Assembly (NCBI RefSeq): GCF_027066465.1
Contig: NZ_JAMONU010000195.1
Coordinates: 1 to 5,598 of the forward strand
Direction of reading: 5' to 3'
DNA from: Thermococcus sp.
GTDB lineage: Archaea; Methanobacteriota_B; Thermococci; Thermococcales; Thermococcaceae
Length of the DNA: 5,598 nucleotides
The first letter of the stretch is position 1, and each line of letters opens with the position of its first letter. A program made the position numbers and the translations under genes. Shown here in pieces: positions 1 to 4,945 of the stretch. The notes below the pieces were generated by a model, which saw only the letters and a list, made by a program, of their open reading frames with translations, was not told the DNA's origin and did no database searches.

Positions 1-161
1 CCGATAGCATTGAGGAAGCAGAGAGAATAGCTCAAAGAGCGGTTCCCCACATAAGGGGTGAGCTGTTCTACAGGCGCGACGTCGGAACCCGGGAGAGCGT
101 TGAGAGGAGGATTGAGCTGATGCGGAAGCTTGGAAGGGACTTTGAGCCGAATCCCTGCTGA
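1..161 (+). CDS. purD: Phosphoribosylamine-glycine ligase (GAR synthetase), C-terminal end, 5' truncated by the window
   Basis: Only the last 52 codons are present; the first complete codon begins at 3 and the TGA stop is 159-161. PurD joins phosphoribosylamine and glycine with ATP to give glycinamide ribonucleotide, the second step of purine synthesis, in the cytoplasm. What is seen is a short helix (SIEEAERIAQRAV) followed by GELFYRRDVGTRESVERR. From memory this matches the RxDIG-type motif at the C-terminal end of PurD, where the last domain closes. The tail ends in a cysteine (FEPNPC). The neighbours are all purine genes, and the ribosome binding site of the next gene overlaps this stop codon, so the two are probably co-transcribed. 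The ATP-grasp core lies outside the window, so the assignment rests on this motif plus context; another ATP-grasp purine enzyme is a less likely alternative. Confidence 0.78.
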   Translation, partial: DSIEEAERIAQRAVPHIRGELFYRRDVGTRESVERRIELMRKLGRDFEPNPC

Positions 162-167
162 GGTGAT
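160..167 (+). promoter_or_regulatory. Shine-Dalgarno site that fixes the start of the purP-like gene
   Basis: GAGGTGAT matches the complement of the archaeal 16S 3' end almost fully and sits 4 bases before the ATG at 172. The site overlaps the purD stop codon. It also covers the alternative GTG (163) and ATG (166), which argues against those starts. Confidence 0.8.
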
Positions 168-171
168 GGAA

Positions 172-1314
172 ATGATAAGCCGCGATGAAATTTTGGGAAT
201 ACTCGAGAGGTACGACCCCGAGAAGATAACAGTCGGCGTTCTCGGGAGTCACTCCGCCCTGGACATAGCCGACGGTGCTAAGGAGGAAGGTTTGCCCGTT
301 CTGGTCGTGGCGCAGAGGGGCAGGCACAGGACTTACGCCGAGTACTTCAGGCTGAGGAAGACCAGGGACGGCCTGACAAAGGGCTTCATCGACGAAGTCA
401 TCATCCTTGAAAAGTTCGCCCAGATAATAGACGTTCAGGATGAGCTCGTTAGGAGGAACGTAATCTTCGTCCCCAACCGCTCCTTCGTGGTTTACACCGG
501 CATAGAGGGGGTGGAGAACGAGTTCAGGGTTCCGCTCTTCGGGAGCAGGAACCTGCTCAGAAGCGAGGAGAGAAGCGAGGAGAAGAGCTACTACTGGTTG
601 CTTGAGAAGGCCGGACTCCCCTATCCGGAGCCGGTTGAGCCGGAGGAGATTGACGAGGTCGGCCTCGTCATAGTCAAACTCCCGCACGCCAAGAAGAGGC
701 TCGAGCGTGGATTCTTCACGGCGGCATCATATAAAGAGTTCCGCGAGAAGGCCGAGAGGCTGAAAAAGCTAGGCGTAATCACGGAGGAGGACCTCGCGAG
801 GGCCAGAATCGAGCGCTACATCATCGGGCCTGTGTTCAACTTCGACTTCTTCTACTCACCGATTGACGGTGAGATTGAGCTTCTGGGAATAGACTGGCGC
901 TTCGAAACGAGCCTTGACGGCCACGTAAGGCTCCCAGCGGCGCAGCAGCTCACCCTCCCCGAGTGGCAGTTCGAGCCCGAGTACACCGTCTGCGGCCACG
1001 CTTCATCGACGCTCCGCGAGTCGCTTTTGGAGAAGGTCTTCGACATGGCCGAGAAGTACGTTAAGGCGACGCAGGAATACTACAAGCCGGGAATAATCGG
1101 GCCGTTCACGCTTCAGACGGCGGTGAACAAAGACCTGAACTTCTACATCTACGACGTCGCCCCGAGAACCGGCGGTGGAACGAACATTCACATGTCGATG
1201 GGACACCCCTACGGCAACGCCCTCTGGAGGAAGCCCATGAGCACCGGACGGAGGGTCGCCCTCGAGATAAAGCGCGCTATCGAGCTGGACGAGCTTGAGA
1301 AGGTGGTAACCTGA
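172..1314 (+). CDS. purP: Divergent PurP-family ATP-grasp protein (formate-AICAR ligase paralogue)
   Basis: This 380-residue protein belongs to the PurP family (DUF1246/DUF1297), whose known member converts AICAR, formate and ATP to FAICAR. The start at 172 gives MISRDEI, which resembles the remembered Methanocaldococcus jannaschii PurP N-terminus (MISKDEI), and it has a well-placed Shine-Dalgarno site. Family features present are GSHSAL with His27, FYS (227-229), GIDWRFE (239-245), RLPAAQQL (253-260) and the C-terminal GGGTN (334-338). Several usual residues differ. The glycine-rich loop, GAKGGRGYF in the second PurP here, is replaced by HAKKRLERGFF (172-182). The PxGSF motif is PNRSF (101-105), HYFYS is DFFYS (225-229), and the Glu expected near the metal site appears as Asp328. 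The RWES motif is replaced by a duplicated RSEE (130-137). It lies between purD and a LOG-family gene that overlaps it by one base, so a purine-related role is likely. Whether it is an active FAICAR synthetase, a regulatory subunit or an enzyme of different specificity cannot be told from sequence. Confidence 0.85.
   Translation: MISRDEILGILERYDPEKITVGVLGSHSALDIADGAKEEGLPVLVVAQRGRHRTYAEYFRLRKTRDGLTKGFIDEVIILEKFAQIIDVQDELVRRNVIFVPNRSFVVYTGIEGVENEFRVPLFGSRNLLRSEERSEEKSYYWLLEKAGLPYPEPVEPEEIDEVGLVIVKLPHAKKRLERGFFTAASYKEFREKAERLKKLGVITEEDLARARIERYIIGPVFNFDFFYSPIDGEIELLGIDWRFETSLDGHVRLPAAQQLTLPEWQFEPEYTVCGHASSTLRESLLEKVFDMAEKYVKATQEYYKPGIIGPFTLQTAVNKDLNFYIYDVAPRTGGGTNIHMSMGHPYGNALWRKPMSTGRRVALEIKRAIELDELEKVVT
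559..582 (+). repeat. Perfect 12-bp tandem duplication inside the purP-like gene
   Basis: The 12-base unit AGAAGCGAGGAG occurs twice, head to tail and without mismatch, in frame, encoding RSEE twice (residues 130-137). It falls where other PurP proteins carry RWES(E/D)RS. Confidence 0.9.
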
Positions 1315-1820
1315 TGGTTCAGATAGCCGTTGCCGGTTCCGGCGACTCGGAGCTCATCCCAGAGGCCGAGAGGAAGGCGAGGGCCTTCGCCAGAGTCCTT
1401 CCCCCTGACGTCGTCCTTTTAACGGGTGGGAAGGGCGGAATAATGAAGGTTGTCTCCGAAGAGTTCAGGAGACGCGGTGGAACGGTCGTCGGAATTCTTC
1501 CGGGGGACGAGGAAGGGAACCCGTACAGCTCGGTAAGGATAAAGACGGGCTTCAATCCGGTGGGCAGGAGCGTCGTCCTTGTTACCTCAGCCGACGTCCT
1601 CGTTGTTCTTGGCGGCGGCTCGGGAACGATGGTCGAAGCTCTTATGGCCTACAACCTCGGGATTCCGGTCGTTGTCCTTACCGGAACAGGTTACAGGAGC
1701 GACGAGCTTAGGGCCCTCGCGAAGGACGGCTTCTTTGACCACAGGAAACGGGCGAAGGTTGCCTTCACAGAGAGCCCCGAGGAGGCCGTTGAGCTGGCGC
1801 TGAGGCTCGCACGTTCTTAA
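1314..1820 (+). CDS. LOG-like / TIGR00725-type Rossmann-fold protein, possible nucleotide phosphoribohydrolase
   Basis: This 168-residue protein has the layout of the LOG / 'lysine decarboxylase-like' superfamily, which also includes molybdenum-cofactor carrier proteins and the TIGR00725 proteins. Seen are an N-terminal strand and loop VAVAGSGDS-like segment (4-12), TGGKGGIM (37-44), NPVGRS (81-86) and the signature GGGSGTMVE (100-108). R85 and E108 correspond to the Arg and Glu used by LOG enzymes to cleave the N-glycosidic bond of nucleotide 5'-monophosphates. The ATG overlaps the preceding TGA by one base, and AGGTGG (1301-1306) lies 7 bases upstream, so it is translationally coupled to the purP-like gene. 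The purine setting suggests a nucleotide ligand such as AMP, IMP or a pathway intermediate, but this is inference. A cofactor- or nucleotide-binding role without catalysis is the main alternative. No signal peptide or membrane segment is visible. Confidence 0.8.
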   Translation: MVQIAVAGSGDSELIPEAERKARAFARVLPPDVVLLTGGKGGIMKVVSEEFRRRGGTVVGILPGDEEGNPYSSVRIKTGFNPVGRSVVLVTSADVLVVLGGGSGTMVEALMAYNLGIPVVVLTGTGYRSDELRALAKDGFFDHRKRAKVAFTESPEEAVELALRLARS

Positions 1821-1821
1821 C

Positions 1822-1837
1822 ATTTTTCTGTCAAAAT
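1822..1837 (+). terminator. Possible T-tract terminator after the LOG-like gene
   Basis: A run of five T (1823-1827) begins three bases after the stop codon, within the imperfect palindrome ATTTT-6 nt-AAAAT. Archaeal termination often needs little more than a T-tract, and a second one lies at 1857-1861. The tract is short, so read-through into purS is quite possible. Confidence 0.3.
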
Positions 1838-1849
1838 AAGCCTTAAAAA
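1834..1849 (+). promoter_or_regulatory. Candidate archaeal promoter (BRE plus TATA box) for purSQL-purP
   Basis: CTTAAAAA (1842-1849) resembles a Thermococcales TATA box and is preceded by the purine-rich AAAATAAG (1834-1841 region), as expected for a TFB recognition element. Placing transcription start about 25 bases downstream gives roughly 1871-1873, hence a leader of about 15 bases that just includes the purS Shine-Dalgarno site. It lies in the only AT-rich intergenic gap of the window. The TATA match is not perfect. Confidence 0.5.
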
Positions 1850-1862
1850 CTCCCAATTTTTA
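1844..1862. repeat. 6-bp inverted repeat overlapping the TATA element
   Basis: TAAAAA (1844-1849) and TTTTTA (1857-1862) are perfect inverted copies separated by 7 bases (CTCCCAA). The dyad covers the downstream half of the TATA box, a position where a repressor could block TBP. It could also be chance in an AT-rich stretch. Confidence 0.4.
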
Positions 1863-1875
1863 CACTTTTCTGGCA

Positions 1876-1882
1876 AGGTGGT
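1876..1882 (+). promoter_or_regulatory. Shine-Dalgarno site that fixes the purS start
   Basis: AGGTGGT matches the anti-Shine-Dalgarno complement with one mismatch; its AGGTG core ends 6 bases before the ATG at 1887. The upstream in-frame GTG (1878) lies inside this site and so is unlikely to be the start. Confidence 0.7.
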
Positions 1883-1886
1883 TGAG

Positions 1887-2129
1887 ATGAAGTGGAGGGT
1901 TACCGTTACCGTTCGCCTCAAGGAAGGACTCAACGACCCCGAAGGGAGGGTCATAGGGAAGGCCCTCAGAAACCTCGGCTACGCCGTTGAAGGCCTGCGC
2001 GTTCCGAAGTGCTTCGAGTTCGAGCTTGAGAGCGAAAACCCTGAGGAAGAGGTTGAGGAGATATGCAGGAAGCTCCTCGCCAACCCGCTCATTCACAGCT
2101 GGGAATACAGGATAGAGCCGGTGAGCTGA
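1887..2129 (+). CDS. purS: Phosphoribosylformylglycinamidine synthase subunit PurS
   Basis: This 80-residue protein is the usual length for PurS, the small bridging subunit of the FGAM synthetase complex (PurS, PurQ and PurL), and is needed to couple glutamine hydrolysis in PurQ to FGAM formation in PurL. Seen are the N-terminal strand with RVTVTVRLKEGLNDPEGRV (residues 3-21), the KALRNLGY helix, and the C-terminal ICRKLLANPLI(H)SWEYRIE segment, all hallmarks of PurS (compare the family pattern of a 'KLLAN' near the C-terminus). The start at 1887 is preferred over the GTG at 1878 because the ribosome binding site overlaps the latter. purQ starts one base after its stop, so the two are coupled. 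It is the first gene after the intergenic promoter. Confidence 0.95.
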   Translation: MKWRVTVTVRLKEGLNDPEGRVIGKALRNLGYAVEGLRVPKCFEFELESENPEEEVEEICRKLLANPLIHSWEYRIEPVS

Positions 2130-2130
2130 G

Positions 2131-2802
2131 ATGGTGAAGTTCGCGGTCATCGTCTTTCCGGGAACCAACTGCGACTTCGAGACGGAGCGGGCAATAAAAA
2201 AGGCCGGAGCCGAGGCGGAGCGCGTCTGGTATAAAACGAGCCTCAAGGACTTCGACGGCGTGGTTTTGCCGGGTGGCTTCAGCTACGCCGATTACCTTCG
2301 CGCCGGAGCGATAGCCGCCCGTCAGGAAATAATGGAGGAAGTGAAGGAGTTCGCCGAGGAGGGGCGGCCGGTTCTCGGAATCTGCAACGGCTTTCAAATC
2401 CTCACCGAGGCGGGCCTTCTGCCCGGGGCTTTGAGACCCAACAGGGTTCCGCGCTTCCTCTGCAGGTGGGTTCACCTCCGAGTAAACGACACGGAAACTC
2501 CTTTCACTTCTCTCTACGAGCCGGGAGAGGTCATAAGGATGCCGATTGCCCACGCGGAGGGCAACTATTACATTGACGACCCCTCGAAGGTCAGAATAGT
2601 CTTCCAGTACAGCGACGAAAACGGGGACGTGAGCGAAGAAGCCAACCCCAACGGCTCCGTTCTGAACATAGCGGCGATAGCCAACGAGCGTGGCAACGTT
2701 CTCGGGACGATGCCGCATCCGGAGCGCGCGAGCGACCGCTTTCTGGGGAGTGAGGACGGCCTGAGGCTGTTCAGGAGCATGGTTGAGTTGGCGAGGAGGT
2801 GA
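2131..2802 (+). CDS. purQ: Phosphoribosylformylglycinamidine synthase subunit PurQ (glutamine amidotransferase)
   Basis: PurQ hydrolyses glutamine and supplies ammonia to PurL. The 223-residue protein is a single class I glutamine amidotransferase domain of the expected length. It starts FAVIVFPGTNCD (4-15), has LPGGFSYADYLRAGAIA (46-62), the nucleophile elbow GICNGFQ with Cys85, and the His196 and Glu198 of the catalytic triad in MPHPER (194-199). All catalytic residues are intact. The ATG at 2131 follows the purS stop by one base, and GGTGAG (2120-2125) inside the end of purS serves as ribosome binding site with 5-base spacing. The stop codon is part of the purL ribosome binding site. There is no synthetase domain fused to it, so the complex is the separate-subunit type seen in archaea and Gram-positive bacteria rather than the single-chain type of enterobacteria and eukaryotes. 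Confidence 0.97.
   Translation: MVKFAVIVFPGTNCDFETERAIKKAGAEAERVWYKTSLKDFDGVVLPGGFSYADYLRAGAIAARQEIMEEVKEFAEEGRPVLGICNGFQILTEAGLLPGALRPNRVPRFLCRWVHLRVNDTETPFTSLYEPGEVIRMPIAHAEGNYYIDDPSKVRIVFQYSDENGDVSEEANPNGSVLNIAAIANERGNVLGTMPHPERASDRFLGSEDGLRLFRSMVELARR
2795..2802 (+). promoter_or_regulatory. Strong Shine-Dalgarno site that fixes the purL start
   Basis: GGAGGTGA lies 4 bases before the ATG at 2807 and contains the purQ stop codon. It excludes the upstream in-frame TTG at 2783 as the likely start and couples purL translation to purQ. Confidence 0.85.
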
Positions 2803-2806
2803 GGAA

Positions 2807-4945
2807 ATGTTCCCGCACGAGAGGAAGCTCATCCGCGAGCGCCTGAAGAGGGAGCCGAACGAGCTCGAGTGGGCGATGCTCGAAGTTATGTGGAGCGAAC
2901 ACGCCTCTTACAAGTCGAGCAGACCCTGGCTCAAGCTTCTCCCGACGGAGAACGAGCACGTGATTTTAGGCCCCGGCGAGGACGCCGGAATAGTGAGGTT
3001 CGACGACGAGACGTGGATAGCCGTTGGAATCGAGAGCCACAATCATCCGAGCGCGGTCGAGCCCTACGGAGGCGCCGCTACCGGAGTTGGCGGAATTGTG
3101 AGGGACATACTCTGCATGGGCGCGAGGCCAATAGCGCTTCTCGACCCCATACGCTTCGGCCCGCTGGAGAAGGAGCGCAACCGCTACCTCTTCGAGGGGG
3201 TCGTTAAGGGAATAGCCGATTACGGCAACAGGATAGGTGTCCCGACCGTTGGGGGCGAGACCGAGTTCGACGAAAGCTTGGATAACTACACGCTCGTCAA
3301 CGTCGCCTGCGTTGGCATCATGAGGCCGGAGCACCTCGTCCACAGCCACGTGACCGAACCTGGCCTCAAGCTAATCCTCGTCGGCAACAGGACCGGCAGG
3401 GACGGGATTCACGGCGTAACCTTCGCGAGCGAGGAGCTGGGCGAGAACACCGAAGAGGACCGCTCGGCCGTTCAGATTCCCGACCCCTTCACGGAGAAGC
3501 TCCTCATCGAGGCCACGCTAGAGGCCGTTTACACCGGCAAAGTTAAGGCGCTCAAGGATTTGGGGGGCGGGGGACTGACCTGCGCCTCCTCTGAAATGGC
3601 TGGCAAGAAGGGCTTTGGGGCAGTAATATACGCCGACAGGGTTCCTCTCCGCGAGCCGGGAATGACCCCGACCGAGGTTATGATTTCAGAGAGCCAGGAG
3701 AGGATGCTCTTCGCGGTTAAGCCGGAGGACGTCGAAGAAATAGGCAGGATTTTCGAGGAGTACGAGCTCGAGTGGACCGTCGTCGGCGAGACGATTGATG
3801 AACCACGCTTCGTCGTCTACTGGAGGGGCGAGAAGGTTGCGGATTTGCCGATAGAGCTCTTAACTGACGTTCCCACGATAGAGTGGGAGCTGAAACCTTA
3901 CAGCGCCGAGAGACCGGTCGAGACGCCGGACGTTTCTTTTGGAGAAGCCTTCGACCTCGTCTGGGGCAGTCCGAACATCTTGAGCAAGCGCTGGGTCTGG
4001 GAGCAGTACGACCACGAGGTTCAGGGGAGAACCGTCCTTAAACCGGGCAGGGACGCGGCGGTTCTTAAGATAAACGACGAGTACGGTTTGGCTTTCGTCG
4101 CCGACGGGAATCCGAACCACAGCTACCTGAACCCCTACCACGGCGCGATGGGGGCCGTTGCAGAGGTGGTGAGGAACCTCGTTAGCGTTGGGGCCGAGCC
4201 TCTGGCCCTGGTTGACAACCTCAACTTCGCCTCGCCCGAGAGGCCCGAGGTCTACTGGAGCTTTGCGGAGACCGTCAGGGGGCTGGCGGACGCGGCGAGG
4301 GCCTTCGGCCTGGCGTACGTCAGCGGGAACGTGAGCTTCTACAACGAGGTCGTTGATAGGCCAATAAAGCCGACTCCCGTCGTAGCTGGCCTCGGGAAGG
4401 TGAAGCTTGAGGATATTCCTCAGGGGGCTTTCGAGGGAGGCCTCCTCATAGGGGTAGTTGGCCTCACGAAGCCCGAACTCGGCGGCTCCGAGCTCTTCGC
4501 GAGGCTCGGCGTTGAAGGTGGCCTCGCACCGCGCGTAGACCTTGAGGAAGAAAAAGCCAACGCGAGCGGAGTCCTCGAGGCGATAAGGAGGGGCCTCGTC
4601 AAAGCGGTTCACGACGTGAGCAGGGGTGGCCTCGCGGTCGCTTTGACGGAGATGGCCGTTGCTGGAAAGGCAGGCTTCACGGCCGACCTCTCAAAGGTTC
4701 CCTCCGAAACCTCCAGCCCAATCGAGGTCGCCTTCAGCGAGAGCCACTCAAGATACATCGTGGCGTTCCCGGAGGAAAACCTTGAGGAGCTTAAGGGTCT
4801 CTTCAAGCACTTTGCCATCATCGGAAGGACCGGCGGGGGCGACGCGGTCTTCCTCTGGAACGGGCGAGAACTCCTCAGAAAACCCGTTTCGGAGCTCAGA
4901 GCCGTTCACGAGTCCCTACCAAGGCTTTTGGGTGAGGAGGAATGA
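2807..4945 (+). CDS. purL: Phosphoribosylformylglycinamidine synthase subunit PurL
   Basis: PurL is the ATP-dependent synthetase subunit that turns FGAR plus ammonia from PurQ into FGAM. At 712 residues it is the 'small PurL' type, with two tandem PurM-like halves. Seen are the N-terminal MWSEHASYKSSR (28-39) with His32, ESHNHPSAVEPYGGAATGVGGIVRD (76-100) that binds substrate and nucleotide, GGGGLTCASSEMA (253-265), the second-half nucleotide site PGRDAAV (413-419) and HDVSRGGLAVALTEMA (602-617). His32 and the HNH segment are catalytically important in bacterial PurL. The residue after SEH is Ala33 where some family members have Cys. The ATG at 2807 gives MFPHERKLIRERL, as I recall for Pyrococcus PurL, and follows a strong ribosome binding site. 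Its end overlaps the next gene by four bases (ATGA). No frameshift or missing motif was found. Confidence 0.97.
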   Translation: MFPHERKLIRERLKREPNELEWAMLEVMWSEHASYKSSRPWLKLLPTENEHVILGPGEDAGIVRFDDETWIAVGIESHNHPSAVEPYGGAATGVGGIVRDILCMGARPIALLDPIRFGPLEKERNRYLFEGVVKGIADYGNRIGVPTVGGETEFDESLDNYTLVNVACVGIMRPEHLVHSHVTEPGLKLILVGNRTGRDGIHGVTFASEELGENTEEDRSAVQIPDPFTEKLLIEATLEAVYTGKVKALKDLGGGGLTCASSEMAGKKGFGAVIYADRVPLREPGMTPTEVMISESQERMLFAVKPEDVEEIGRIFEEYELEWTVVGETIDEPRFVVYWRGEKVADLPIELLTDVPTIEWELKPYSAERPVETPDVSFGEAFDLVWGSPNILSKRWVWEQYDHEVQGRTVLKPGRDAAVLKINDEYGLAFVADGNPNHSYLNPYHGAMGAVAEVVRNLVSVGAEPLALVDNLNFASPERPEVYWSFAETVRGLADAARAFGLAYVSGNVSFYNEVVDRPIKPTPVVAGLGKVKLEDIPQGAFEGGLLIGVVGLTKPELGGSELFARLGVEGGLAPRVDLEEEKANASGVLEAIRRGLVKAVHDVSRGGLAVALTEMAVAGKAGFTADLSKVPSETSSPIEVAFSESHSRYIVAFPEENLEELKGLFKHFAIIGRTGGGDAVFLWNGRELLRKPVSELRAVHESLPRLLGEEE

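Larger units (their letters stand above)
1821..1876 (+). repeat. 14-bp near-direct repeat flanking the purS promoter
   Basis: CATTTTTCTGTCAA (1821-1834) and CACTTTTCTGGCAA (1863-1876) agree at 12 of 14 positions. They are offset by 42 bp, close to four helical turns, with the TATA element between them. This could be a pair of regulator sites, but two T-rich copies are also easy to obtain by chance. Confidence 0.4.

Noticed and set aside
130..171. Upstream TTG, GTG and ATG starts (130, 163, 166) for the purP-like gene
   Set aside because: The TTG start would overlap the end of purD, and the GTG and ATG lie inside the Shine-Dalgarno site that serves the ATG at 172. The start at 172 also matches the known PurP N-terminus.
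1587..1856. Minus-strand open frame running from the intergenic gap into the LOG-like gene
   Set aside because: No conserved motif and no convincing promoter or ribosome binding site on that strand; most of it is antisense to the well-supported LOG-like gene.
2783..2806. Upstream TTG start for purL
   Set aside because: It would overlap purQ by 20 bases and ignore the strong GGAGGTGA site placed correctly for the ATG at 2807.
2089..2832. Long minus-strand open frame (247 codons) opposite purQ
   Set aside because: It lies wholly over purQ and the gene ends around it, has no ribosome binding site that I can see, and its composition is what the GC-rich third positions of purQ would produce on the opposite strand.
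3560..3575. G-rich run (six G, C, five G) as a possible quadruplex or frameshift-prone site
   Set aside because: It encodes the conserved PurL GGGG motif, the frame continues normally after it, and there are too few separate G runs nearby for a convincing quadruplex.
3860..4612. Minus-strand open frame (250 codons) opposite the second half of purL
   Set aside because: It is a shadow of purL: no recognisable motif, and purL is complete and in frame through this region.
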